From positions 1,364,001 through 1,428,000 of the forward strand of contig NZ_CP013979.1 of NCBI RefSeq assembly GCF_001660485.1: 64,000 nucleotides of DNA. The letters run 5' to 3'. Every line of letters begins with the position of its first letter. Positions within the stretch are counted from its first letter, which is position 1. A model generated the notes under the pieces. It searched no databases and was not told where the DNA came from. It saw only the letters and a program-made list of their open reading frames with translations. Both the position numbers and the translations under genes were made by a program. Source of the DNA: Agromyces aureus (GTDB lineage Bacteria > Actinomycetota > Actinomycetes > Actinomycetales > Microbacteriaceae). Positions 9,201 to 17,291 of the stretch are shown here, one piece after another.

Positions 9201-10787
9201 ATGAGACGCACGACGATCGCCCTGCTCGCCTCCTTGGAGGCGTTCGTCGCGGCGCTCATCGGCTTCGCGCTCGCCATCGTGCCGCTCATGCTGCTGTGGG
9301 CCGTGCACTTCGGGCTCGCGGTCGACGCCATGGTCTTCGTGCATGCGGGGGCGGGCGTGTGGCTGCTCGGACACGGCGTGAACCTCATCGCGCAGGTCGA
9401 CCCGGTGACCGCATCGCGTACGGGGCTCGTCGGCGCCGAGGAGCCGTTCACGATCGCGATCGCCCTGCTCGGCATCGCGCTGCTGACCTGCGCCGCGGGC
9501 GTGCGCATCGGTCGTCGTTCGGCGGCGGCCGACCACGCGCTCACCGGCGCCCTCGCGGCCATGGCCGTGTTCGCGCTCGCGGGCTGGGGGGCCTGGGCAC
9601 TGGTCGATTCGACGGCGCTGCGCACCGACCCGTGGTGGTCGATCGGCCTGCCCGCGTTCGTGGTCGGTCTGGGTGCGCTCATCGGTGCGGTGGGGGAGTC
9701 GGTGCGCAATCCGTCGACGGATGTCGCGCGCGCCGGGTTCGTGCGCCGCACGGTCGCCGGCCTGCCACCCGTGCTCACCGAACTGGTCGCCCTCTCGGTC
9801 CGCGTCGGCGCGGGGGCGGCGTTCGGGGTGCTCGCGGTGGCCGGCGTGCTCGTCGCGGCCGCGATCCTGCTCGACTACGCCACGATCGCCGGGCTGTACC
9901 AGGCCCTCGACCCGGGTGTCGACGGCGGCATCGCCCTGACGATGGCCGAACTGGCACTGCTGCCGAACGTCGTCGTGTGGGCGGCGGCGTGGCTGCTCGG
10001 GCCCGGGTTCGCCCTCGGAACGGGTTCGATCGTGTCGTCGGGCGCGACCGTGCTCGGCCCGGTGCCCGGCATCCCGCTGCTCGGCGCCCTGCCCGACGCC
10101 TCGCCCGCGCTCGGCGGGCTGTGGCTGGTCGTGCCCGTGCTGCTCGGCTTCGTGGGCGCGTGGATCGTCGCGACGGCGCGAGGGCGTGCGGCCTCTGGCA
10201 CGGGTGGCACGGAGTGGTGGCGCCCGCTCGCGGTCGCGACCGGCTCGGCCGTCGTGGCCGGACTGGTGCTCGGATTGCTCGCGCGGTGGTCCTCGGGAGC
10301 CGTGGGCCCCGGGCGCCTCGCCGAGATCGGCCCCGACGGCGTCGCGGTCGGGCTCGTCGCGGCGACCACCGTCGGCATCGGCGCACTCGTCGGCGGCTAC
10401 GCGGCCCTGCTGCGCCGACGCGAGGAGGTCGAGTCGTCGCTCGCGCTGCGCGACCGGCGCGCCGATCGTGAGCTGCGGGTCGACGAGCCGCGCGAGTCGG
10501 CCGCCCGCCGACCGGAGCCGGCCGACCGGACCGCCCCGGTGGCACCCGACCCGCTGACGAGTCGGCCCGAGCCCGCGCCGCGAGAGCCGGCGACGCAAGA
10601 GACCGCACCGCAAGCGCCGGCGAGGATCCAGCCTGAGCCCGGCGATCCCGGCAGGCCCGGCGATCCCGCACCGGTCGATCCCGACGCGCCGTGGTGGCGC
10701 CGAGGGCCGGCTCCGACCCGTGACCCAGACGGCGACGTCGGCGACGGCGATGCCCAGGACACCGAGGCCTTCGACACGACCCGGTAG
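9201..10787 (+). CDS. PerM-like cell division membrane protein (DUF6350)
   Basis: A 528-residue polytopic membrane protein. The first 410 residues contain about nine hydrophobic helices beginning [20 protein letters not shown]. The last 120 residues are a charged, Pro/Arg-rich cytoplasmic tail without hydrophobicity. The position directly before purN matches M. tuberculosis Rv0955 (PerM), a DUF6350 protein linked to FtsB stability and growth in host conditions. The assignment rests on topology, length and gene order rather than a motif. A GAGGA ribosome-binding site lies just before the ATG, within a hairpin. The stop codon TAG forms part of a TAGGCT element just upstream of purN. Confidence 0.75.
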   Translation: MRRTTIALLASLEAFVAALIGFALAIVPLMLLWAVHFGLAVDAMVFVHAGAGVWLLGHGVNLIAQVDPVTASRTGLVGAEEPFTIAIALLGIALLTCAAGVRIGRRSAAADHALTGALAAMAVFALAGWGAWALVDSTALRTDPWWSIGLPAFVVGLGALIGAVGESVRNPSTDVARAGFVRRTVAGLPPVLTELVALSVRVGAGAAFGVLAVAGVLVAAAILLDYATIAGLYQALDPGVDGGIALTMAELALLPNVVVWAAAWLLGPGFALGTGSIVSSGATVLGPVPGIPLLGALPDASPALGGLWLVVPVLLGFVGAWIVATARGRAASGTGGTEWWRPLAVATGSAVVAGLVLGLLARWSSGAVGPGRLAEIGPDGVAVGLVAATTVGIGALVGGYAALLRRREEVESSLALRDRRADRELRVDEPRESAARRPEPADRTAPVAPDPLTSRPEPAPREPATQETAPQAPARIQPEPGDPGRPGDPAPVDPDAPWWRRGPAPTRDPDGDVGDGDAQDTEAFDTTR

Positions 10788-10793
10788 GCTCGG

Positions 10794-11387
10794 ATGGTGC
10801 TGAAGCTCGTGGTGCTCATCTCTGGCACCGGATCCAACCTGCGTTCCCTCCTCGAAGCCTCGCGAGACGCCGAGTTCCCCGCTCGGGTCGTCGCGATCGG
10901 CGCCGACCGCGACGCCGACGGGCTGGCCCTCGGCGAGGAGTTCGGCATTCCGACCTTCACGGTGCCGTTCACGGCCTTCCCCGACCGCGATGCGTGGGGC
11001 GCCGAGTTGATCGACCAGGTGCGGCTCTGGGAGCCCGACCTGGTGATCCTGTCGGGGCTCATGCGGCTGGTTCCGCCCGCCGTGGTCGACGCCTTCTCAC
11101 CGGCCCTCATCAACACGCATCCGGCCTACCTGCCCGAGTTCCCGGGGGCGCACGGCGTGCGCGACGCCCTCGCGGCCGGGGTCGATCAGACGGGCGCGAG
11201 CCTCATTGTGGTCGACAACTCGGTCGACGGCGGTCCGATCATCGCGCAGGAGCGCATCCCGGTGCTGCCGGGCGACACCGAGTCGAGCCTGCACGACCGC
11301 ATCAAGCCCGTCGAACGCCGCCTGATGATCCAGGCCGTGCTCGACATCGCCAACTCCCATCTCGACCTGAAGGAACTCGCCCGATGA
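10794..11387 (+). CDS. purN: Phosphoribosylglycinamide formyltransferase
   Basis: A 197-residue GAR transformylase, third step of de novo purine synthesis (10-formyl-THF to GAR). [18 protein letters not shown] at the N-terminus binds the GAR phosphate. The catalytic triad is visible as Asn and His in [14 protein letters not shown] and Asp in [19 protein letters not shown] element at 10785-10790 sits 3 bases before the ATG, so a leaderless message is possible, but there is also read-through from perM. The TGA overlaps the ATG of purH (ATGA), which implies coupled translation of the two folate-dependent purine steps. Confidence 0.96.
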   Translation: MVLKLVVLISGTGSNLRSLLEASRDAEFPARVVAIGADRDADGLALGEEFGIPTFTVPFTAFPDRDAWGAELIDQVRLWEPDLVILSGLMRLVPPAVVDAFSPALINTHPAYLPEFPGAHGVRDALAAGVDQTGASLIVVDNSVDGGPIIAQERIPVLPGDTESSLHDRIKPVERRLMIQAVLDIANSHLDLKELAR

Positions 11388-12994
11388 GCGGACACACGAT
11401 CGACCCGAGCCTCTACCGACCGCGCGACGTCGTGCCCGTGCGCCGGGCGCTCATCGCGGTCAGCGACAAGCGCGGCCTCGTCGATCTGGCGACGAAGCTC
11501 ATCGCCGCGGGCGTCGAGCTCGTCTCGACGGGCGGCACCGGCAAGGCCATCGCCGACGCGGGCCTGCCGGTCACGCAGGTGGCCGAGGTCACGGGCTACC
11601 CCGAGCACCTCGACGGACGCGTCCGCACGCTGCACCCCGCGGTGCACTCGGGCCTGCTCGCCGACCTGCGGCTCGAGCACCACGAGACGCAGCTCGCGGA
11701 GCTCGACATCAAGCCCTACGAGCTCGTCGTCGTGAACCTGTACCCGTTCGCCGAGACGGTCGCCTCGGGCGCGGGCGAGGCCGAGGTCGTCGAGCAGATC
11801 GACATCGGCGGCCCGGCCATGGTGCGCGCATCGGCGAAGAACCACGCGAACGTGGCCGTCGTGGTCTCGCCCGACCGCTACGACGAGATCGCGGCGTCGG
11901 TTGCGGCCGGCGGCACCACCCTCGCCCAGCGCGCGGTGCTCGCCCGCGAGGCGTTCCGGCACACGGCGTCGTACGACGTGGCCGTCGCCTCGTGGATCGG
12001 CTCGGTCGTCGCACCCGACCAGCCCGCAGAGGAGTCCCCGTTCCCGGCCTGGGTCGGCGGCACCTGGTCGAAGGTCGCCGACCTCCGCTACGGCGAGAAC
12101 TCGCACCAGAAGGGCGCGCTCTACGCCGCGAACGGCGGGCGCCCCGGCATCGCGCAGGCCGTGCAGCTGCACGGAAAAGAGATGTCGTACAACAACTACG
12201 TCGACGCCGACGCCGCCGTTCGCGCCGCGTTCGACTTCGACGAACCCGCGGTCGCGATCATCAAGCACGCGAACCCGTGCGGCATCGCGGTCGCGTCGCC
12301 CGGCGCAGCAGACCCCATCGCCGACGCGCACGCCCGTGCGCACGAGTGCGACCCGGTCTCGGCGTTCGGCGGCGTCATCGCGGCCAACCGCATCGTCACG
12401 CTCGCGATGGCCGAGACCGTCTCGGGCATCTTCACCGAGGTGCTCATCGCGCCCGCATTCGAGGCCGAGGCGCTCGAGCTGCTGACCAAGAAGAAGAACA
12501 TCCGCCTGCTCACGCTGCCAGAGGGCTTCGAGGCGACCTCGGTCGAGTTGAAGCAGGTCTCCGGCGGGCTGTTGCTGCAGCAGGCCGACCGCCACTTCGC
12601 TCCGGCCTCCGAATGGACCCTCGCGGCGGGCGAGCCGGCCGACGAGGCCACGCTCGCCGACCTCGAGTTCGCGTGGCGCGCCTGCCGTGCGGTCAAGTCC
12701 AACGCGATCCTGCTCGCCTCGGGCGGGGCGTCGGTGGGCGTCGGCATGGGCCAGGTCAACCGCGTCGACTCGTGCAAGCTCGCGATCGAGCGCGCGGGCG
12801 AGCGTGCCTCGGGTTCGGTCGCGGCCTCCGACGCGTTCTTCCCGTTCGCCGACGGCCTGCAGATCCTGCTCGACGGCGGCGTGCGCGCGGTCGTGCAGCC
12901 CGGCGGGTCGGTGCGCGACGACGAGGTCGTCGAGGCGGCCCGCGCGGCCGGCGTCACGATGTACTTCACGGGCGAGCGCCACTTCTTCCACTGA
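11384..12994 (+). CDS. purH: Bifunctional AICAR transformylase / IMP cyclohydrolase
   Basis: A 536-residue enzyme for the last two steps of IMP synthesis. The N-terminal MGS-like IMP cyclohydrolase domain covers about residues 20-220 and includes [27 protein letters not shown] and VVVNLYPF. The AICAR formyltransferase domain follows, with the catalytic KHANPCG near 303 and the C-terminal [11 protein letters not shown] segment. The true start is the ATG at 11384 that overlaps the purN stop; the frame is open further upstream only inside purN. A perfect 32-base palindrome 7 bases after the stop is a likely terminator. The product ZMP links this gene to the ZTP riboswitch at the right end of the window. 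Confidence 0.97.
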   Translation: MSGHTIDPSLYRPRDVVPVRRALIAVSDKRGLVDLATKLIAAGVELVSTGGTGKAIADAGLPVTQVAEVTGYPEHLDGRVRTLHPAVHSGLLADLRLEHHETQLAELDIKPYELVVVNLYPFAETVASGAGEAEVVEQIDIGGPAMVRASAKNHANVAVVVSPDRYDEIAASVAAGGTTLAQRAVLAREAFRHTASYDVAVASWIGSVVAPDQPAEESPFPAWVGGTWSKVADLRYGENSHQKGALYAANGGRPGIAQAVQLHGKEMSYNNYVDADAAVRAAFDFDEPAVAIIKHANPCGIAVASPGAADPIADAHARAHECDPVSAFGGVIAANRIVTLAMAETVSGIFTEVLIAPAFEAEALELLTKKKNIRLLTLPEGFEATSVELKQVSGGLLLQQADRHFAPASEWTLAAGEPADEATLADLEFAWRACRAVKSNAILLASGGASVGVGMGQVNRVDSCKLAIERAGERASGSVAASDAFFPFADGLQILLDGGVRAVVQPGGSVRDDEVVEAARAAGVTMYFTGERHFFH

Positions 12995-13001
12995 TCGGCG
13001 A

Positions 13002-13033
13002 CGGATGCCGCGGGCGGCCGCCCGCGGCATCCG
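13002..13033 (+). terminator. Perfect palindromic terminator after purH
   Basis: The segment is a perfect 32-base palindrome whose half is CGGATGCCGCGGGCGG. It is built from two head-to-head copies of GGATGCCGC and lies 7 bases after the purH stop. In RNA it would form a long G+C hairpin without a U-tract, as is common in actinobacteria. Confidence 0.65.
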
Positions 13034-13063
13034 CGACCCGTCGACGCGGCATCCGTCAACCCG

Positions 13064-13091
13064 TCGACGCATCCCACGAGCGCAGTATTCT
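13064..13091 (+). promoter_or_regulatory. Promoter candidate for the amino-acid dehydrogenase gene
   Basis: TCGACG (13064-13069, four of six matches to TTGACA) is followed after 16 bases by TATTCT (13086-13091), one of the few AT-rich hexamers in this intergenic. It lies about 70 bases before the ATG at 13162. Confidence 0.4.
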
Positions 13092-13161
13092 TGTGGTGAA
13101 GGCGCTCATGAGGCGCCGGAACCGTTCCGCCCACGAGGCGGATGAACAAGGAGAACGATCG

Positions 13162-14262
13162 ATGACGATCACCCACGCCCCTGCCGACCCCCTCGCAGCC
13201 CGGGCGACCATGACAGCCCTCCCGCTCGAAGCCCCCGATCACGAGCGCGTGCTCATCTCGCACGGACGCCGATCCGGGCTCACGATCATCGTGGCGGTGC
13301 ACTCGACCCGACTGGGCCAGGCCCTCGGCGGCGCGCGCGTCTGGCGGTACGCGAGCTGGACCGACGGCCTCGCCGACGCGCTGCGCCTCTCGCAGGCGAT
13401 GACCATGAAGAACGCCGCGGCCGGACTCGCGCGCGGCGGCGGCAAGGCCGTCGTCGTGATCCCCGACGGCGCACCCCTCGACGGTCGGGCCGTCCACGAC
13501 GCCATGCTCGACCTGGGCGATGCCGTCGAGTCGCTCGGCGGCGCCTACATGACCGCCGAAGACGTCGGCACGAGCGCCGAGCGCATGGCCGTCGTCGCCG
13601 AGCGCACGGCGCACGTCTGCGGGCTCCCGGCCGAGCAGGGCGGCGTGGGCGAACCGGCCGACGCGACCGCCGCCGGCGTGCACGCGTCGATCCTCGCCAC
13701 GCTCGAGCACGTCTTCGGCTCGCGCGACCTGGCCGGCCGACACCTCGTGATCTCGGGTCTCGGGCAGGTCGGCGGACGCCTCGCGAGGTCGCTCGCGGCC
13801 GGCGGCGCCGAGCTCACGGTGACGGATGTCGCGACCGGCAAGCGGGCCCTCGCCGACGAGCTCGACGCGGCCTGGGTCGACCCGGCCGACGCGCATCTCG
13901 TCGAGGCCGACGTGTTCGTGCCGTGCGGGCTCGGCGGCGCGCTGACACCCGAGGTGGTGCGCGACCTGCGGGTCAGGGCCGTCGTCGGTGCGGCGAACAA
14001 CCAGCTCGCCTCGCGCGAGGTGGCGGGCCTCCTCACCGAACGCGGCATCGTCTGGGCGCCCGATTTCGTCGTGAACGCGGGCGGCGTCATCTACCTCGAT
14101 GTCGCGAGCGGTGACGACGCCGACGCCGACGCACTCGACGCCCGCATCGCGGCGATCGGCGACACCGTGGCATCCGTGCTCCGATCGGCCGACGAGCACG
14201 GCACCACGACGCTCGCGGCGGCCGACCGCCTCGCCCACGCCAGGCTCGACGCCGCGAACTGA
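13162..14262 (+). CDS. Glu/Leu/Phe/Val dehydrogenase family protein (leucine/valine dehydrogenase-like)
   Basis: A 366-residue NAD-dependent amino-acid dehydrogenase that would interconvert branched-chain L-amino acids and their 2-oxo acids with release of ammonia. The catalytic Lys is in ARGGGKAVVVIPDG near residue 96, the second substrate segment is TAEDVGTSAERM near 130, and the Rossmann motif GLGQVGGRLA is near 197. CGLGGALTPEVV and GAANNQLASREV match the Leu/Val-DH group rather than hexameric GDH. Length fits leucine/valine dehydrogenase (about 360). AAGGAGAACGATCG gives a good ribosome-binding site for the ATG at 13162. It stands alone between a terminator and the dimethylargininase gene. 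Substrate choice is inferred. Confidence 0.88.
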   Translation: MTITHAPADPLAARATMTALPLEAPDHERVLISHGRRSGLTIIVAVHSTRLGQALGGARVWRYASWTDGLADALRLSQAMTMKNAAAGLARGGGKAVVVIPDGAPLDGRAVHDAMLDLGDAVESLGGAYMTAEDVGTSAERMAVVAERTAHVCGLPAEQGGVGEPADATAAGVHASILATLEHVFGSRDLAGRHLVISGLGQVGGRLARSLAAGGAELTVTDVATGKRALADELDAAWVDPADAHLVEADVFVPCGLGGALTPEVVRDLRVRAVVGAANNQLASREVAGLLTERGIVWAPDFVVNAGGVIYLDVASGDDADADALDARIAAIGDTVASVLRSADEHGTTTLAAADRLAHARLDAAN

Positions 14263-14293
14263 CTGCGCGGCGGGGGCCGCTAGGCTCAACCCC

Positions 14294-15547
14294 ATGACGT
14301 CCCCCGCCGCCACGCCCGCCGCCCCTGCCCGGTTCACGCCGGAGCCGACGCTCGGACGCCGGGTTCTGGCCGTCTTCCTCGCCTCGGCGGCGGTCGCCGG
14401 GCTCGCGGGCCTCGTCGCCATCGTCGCGTTCTTCATCGGCAACGGGCAGTCGCCGCAGGCGTTCGCGCAGGTCTCGGGGCACTTCGCCCTGGTCGCGTTC
14501 ATCACCTGGGCGCTGCTCTCGGTGGGCAACGCCGCCGGCGCGACGCGGGCCTGGTTCCTGACGCTCATCGTGGGCTTCACATCGGCCTGCCTGGCGGCGC
14601 TCGTCGGCACGACCGTCACGGCGACGTCGATCGGCATCCCGTTCTCGGGCCCGCTCTTCCTCTTCGTCGTCGGTTCGCTCGTGAGCCTGAACCTGCTCTT
14701 CATCGTCGCGGTGGTCGTGGGCGAGATGCTGCTCGCGCCGCGCGTGCTGAACGGCATCCTCTCGTACGCCCCGAAGCGGGCGGCGCGGCGCATCGCGCTC
14801 GTGCGCATCCCGGCGACCAACCTCGACGAGGGACTGCTCACGCACCTCGACCGTCGTCCCGTCGACCACGCGCTCGCCGACGAGCAGTGGGACAACTACT
14901 GCGCCGCGCTCGTGGCGGAGGGCTGGGAGACCGTCGAGGTCGATGCCGCGCCCGACCTGGCCGACTCGGTGTTCGTCGAGGACGCGGTGGTCATGTTCGG
15001 CGACCTCGCCGTGATCGCGCACCCCGGCGCCGAGTCGCGTCGCCCCGAGACCGAGGCGGTCGAGCGCGCGGTGCGCAACATCCCCGGCATCACGGTCGCG
15101 ACCATCCTCGCGCCCGGAACGCTCGACGGCGGCGACGTGCTCAAGGTCGGCTCGACCGTCTACGTCGGCGCGAGCTCGCGCACGAACGCCGAGGGCATCC
15201 GCCAGTTGCGTGCGCTGCTCGCGCCGCACCGCTACGAGGTCGTCGCCGTGCCGTTGACCAAGGCGCTGCACCTGAAGAGCGCCGTGACGGCGCTGCCAGA
15301 CGGCACCGTGATCGGCGACCCCGATCTCGTCGACGTGCCGAGCCTGTTCCCGCGATTCCTGCCGGTGCGCGAGCCCGAGGGCGTCGCGGTCGTCGCGTTG
15401 AGCGACGAGTCGCTGCTCATGTCGTCGGCGGCCCCCGAGACCGCGGCGATGCTCTCGAACCTCGGCTATCGGGTCGTGACGGTTGACATCAGCGAGTTCG
15501 AGAAGCTCGAAGGCTGCGTCACGTGCCTGTCGGTGCGGGTGCGCTGA
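14294..15547 (+). CDS. ddaH: Membrane-anchored dimethylargininase (DDAH) fusion
   Basis: A 417-residue protein with two parts. Residues about 25-165 hold four hydrophobic helices. From about 170 the rest is a dimethylarginine dimethylaminohydrolase-like pentein domain, which would hydrolyse N-omega-methylated arginines to citrulline and methylamines. RIPATNLDEGLL opens the domain. DSVFVEDAVVMFG and TLDGGDVLKVG carry acidic active-site residues; HLKSAVTALPDG holds the catalytic His and GCVTCLSVRV near the C-terminus the nucleophilic Cys. Free DDAH enzymes are usually soluble and about 250-290 residues long. TAGGCT at 14281-14286 may give a near-leaderless message. The last 29 bases overlap the 3' end of the convergent ABC ATPase gene. 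Confidence 0.85.
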   Translation: MTSPAATPAAPARFTPEPTLGRRVLAVFLASAAVAGLAGLVAIVAFFIGNGQSPQAFAQVSGHFALVAFITWALLSVGNAAGATRAWFLTLIVGFTSACLAALVGTTVTATSIGIPFSGPLFLFVVGSLVSLNLLFIVAVVVGEMLLAPRVLNGILSYAPKRAARRIALVRIPATNLDEGLLTHLDRRPVDHALADEQWDNYCAALVAEGWETVEVDAAPDLADSVFVEDAVVMFGDLAVIAHPGAESRRPETEAVERAVRNIPGITVATILAPGTLDGGDVLKVGSTVYVGASSRTNAEGIRQLRALLAPHRYEVVAVPLTKALHLKSAVTALPDGTVIGDPDLVDVPSLFPRFLPVREPEGVAVVALSDESLLMSSAAPETAAMLSNLGYRVVTVDISEFEKLEGCVTCLSVRVR

Positions 15548-16217
15548 CCCGCTTCACGACCCCGTCGTGCAGTTCGAGCACGCGGTCGGCTCGGCGCACG
15601 AGCGCCGGATCGTGCGTCGTGACCACCGCGGCCACACCTCGGGCGTGCACGAGCTCGCCGATGAGGTCCATCACCGTCGCCGCGGTGCTGCTGTCGAGCT
15701 GCCCCGTCGGCTCATCGGCCAGCAGCAGGCTCGGTCGCGCCGCGAGCGCGCGGGCGATGCCCACGCGTCGCTGCTGACCGCCTGAGAGCTCGTACGGTCG
15801 CTGCGATCCGTGCGCGCCCAACCCGACCGCCTCGAGCGCCTCGGCGACGCGCGCACCGCGCTCGACCGGCGGCATGCGGAGCAGGCGCAACGGCACCTCG
15901 ACGTTCTCGGACGCCGAGAGCACCGGGATGAGGCCGAACGACTGGAACACGTAGCCGAGTCGCTCGCGGCGGATCGCCGCCAGTGCGTCGTCGTCGAGCG
16001 TCGAGAGGTCGGAATCGCCGAGCAGGACCCGGCCCGAGGTGGGGCGGTCGAGGCCGCCGAGCAGGTTCAGCAGGGTCGTCTTGCCGGCTCCCGACGGCCC
16101 GGTGACGACGAGGAGTTCACCGGGGCGGACCTCGAGCGAGACGTCGATCACGGCATGGACGACGCCCGCATGCGTCTCGAAGTCGCGGCCGACGTGCTCG
16201 GCCTTCAGCGTGGTCAT
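15519..16217 (-). CDS. ABC transporter ATP-binding protein (MacB/LolD-like)
   Basis: A 232-residue ATPase of the MacB/LolD/FtsE type that powers FtsX-like permeases. Walker A is GPSGAGKTT near residue 38, the signature is LSGGQQRRVGIARAL near 141, and Walker B is SLLLADEPTGQLD, where the ADEPTG-x-LD form is typical of this subfamily. Its ATG overlaps the stop of the longer ATPase gene (ATGA). It is the last gene of a four-gene minus operon with two large permeases, and its 3' end overlaps the convergent ddaH by 29 bases. Confidence 0.93.
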   Translation of the reverse strand: MTTLKAEHVGRDFETHAGVVHAVIDVSLEVRPGELLVVTGPSGAGKTTLLNLLGGLDRPTSGRVLLGDSDLSTLDDDALAAIRRERLGYVFQSFGLIPVLSASENVEVPLRLLRMPPVERGARVAEALEAVGLGAHGSQRPYELSGGQQRRVGIARALAARPSLLLADEPTGQLDSSTAATVMDLIGELVHARGVAAVVTTHDPALVRRADRVLELHDGVVKRVSAPAPTGT

Positions 16218-17287
16218 CGCGTCTCCTCCCCGTCGGGTGCGGCGTGCCGCGGGGCATGCCGTGGTGCGTCCGGTGCGGTGGCGGCAGCGTCGCCCGCCGC
16301 GGCCCGGCGCCCGGTGGCATCGGGGCGATCGGCGGGTGCGGCGGCGGGGTTCGACTCGGTGGCGACGTCGGATCGACGGTCGGCCGCGGCATCCGCCCCG
16401 CTGGTGCCGCTGCCGGGCCAGACGCCGACGTGGTCGGGCTCGAGCGCGAGACGCACCCGGTCGCGCAGGTCGAGGCGCTGCACGAATTCGTGCGGCAGCT
16501 GCAGGCGCCCGACGCGGTCGAGCACCGCGAACTCCTCGGCGATGTGCTCCTCGGTGCCGTGCTCGTCGACGCGCGTCGAGCGCAGCACCTCGGTGGAGGT
16601 GCGACCGTCGCGGATCTGCACGGTGCGCCGCACGTGGTCCGACACGGTGGGGTCGTGCGTGACGATGAGCGTGGTCACGCCCAGCTCCTCGTTGACGCTG
16701 CGCATGGCATCGAGCACGGCGGCCGACGTGGCCTCGTCGAGTTCGCCCGTCGGTTCGTCGGCGAGCAGCACGAGCGGGTCGTTCGCGAGCGCGACGGCGA
16801 TGGCGACGCGCTGCTGCTGACCGCCCGAGAGCTCGGCGGGTCGGCGGTCGTGCACCTCGCCGACCTGGAGCAGCTCGAGCAGTTCGCCCACGCGTGCGCT
16901 CCGGGCCGCGCCGCGCGAGGTGCCGGCGACGTTCATCGCGAGAGCGATGTTCTCGGCCGCGGTGAGGTAGGGGAGGAGGTTTCGCGAGGTCTGCTGCCAG
17001 ACGAAGCCGACGGTGCGCCTGCGGTACTGCACCCGCTCGCGCGAGCGCATGGCGAGCAGGTCGTGGCCGGCCACGCTCGCACTGCCCGCGGTCGCCGTGT
17101 CGAGCCCCGAGAGGATCGTGAGCAGGGTCGACTTGCCGGAGCCGGAGGCGCCGATCACGGCCACCATCTCGCCGGGTTCGACGCGCAGGTTCAACCCCTG
17201 CAACGCCTGCACCTCGACCCCGTCGGCCGTGAAGATGCGCACCAGGTCGGTGCACAGGATGTGCGGGCCGGTCAGCGTGTCTGCCAC
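16214..17287 (-). CDS. ABC transporter ATP-binding protein with C-terminal extension
   Basis: A 357-residue MacB/LolD-type ATPase. Walker A GASGSGKST is near residue 46, the signature LSGGQQQRVAIAVALA near 156 and Walker B LLADEPTGELDEAT near 180. The ATPase core ends near residue 238. It is followed by a segment (about 238-290) that begins STEVLRSTRVDEHG and looks like a folded accessory domain, then an Ala/Asp/Arg/Pro-rich disordered tail of about 65 residues. The core alone would be the usual size, so the tail is an addition. The GTG at 17287 is used, with AGGAAGG about 11 bases upstream overlapping the end of the permease gene. It pairs with the shorter ATPase. Confidence 0.92.
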   Translation of the reverse strand: MADTLTGPHILCTDLVRIFTADGVEVQALQGLNLRVEPGEMVAVIGASGSGKSTLLTILSGLDTATAGSASVAGHDLLAMRSRERVQYRRRTVGFVWQQTSRNLLPYLTAAENIALAMNVAGTSRGAARSARVGELLELLQVGEVHDRRPAELSGGQQQRVAIAVALANDPLVLLADEPTGELDEATSAAVLDAMRSVNEELGVTTLIVTHDPTVSDHVRRTVQIRDGRTSTEVLRSTRVDEHGTEEHIAEEFAVLDRVGRLQLPHEFVQRLDLRDRVRLALEPDHVGVWPGSGTSGADAAADRRSDVATESNPAAAPADRPDATGRRAAAGDAAATAPDAPRHAPRHAAPDGEETR

Positions 17288-17291
17288 GTGA

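Noticed and set aside
13002..13033. The perfect 32-base palindrome as a transposon end, attachment site or origin
   Set aside because: It sits 7 bases after purH, is made of the common 9-mer, and a similar hairpin lies between other convergent genes; termination explains it better. No transposase or integrase is near.
11186..13072. A 628-codon minus-strand frame over purH
   Set aside because: purH motifs are complete on the plus strand; the minus frame lacks hydrophobic core periodicity and known motifs.
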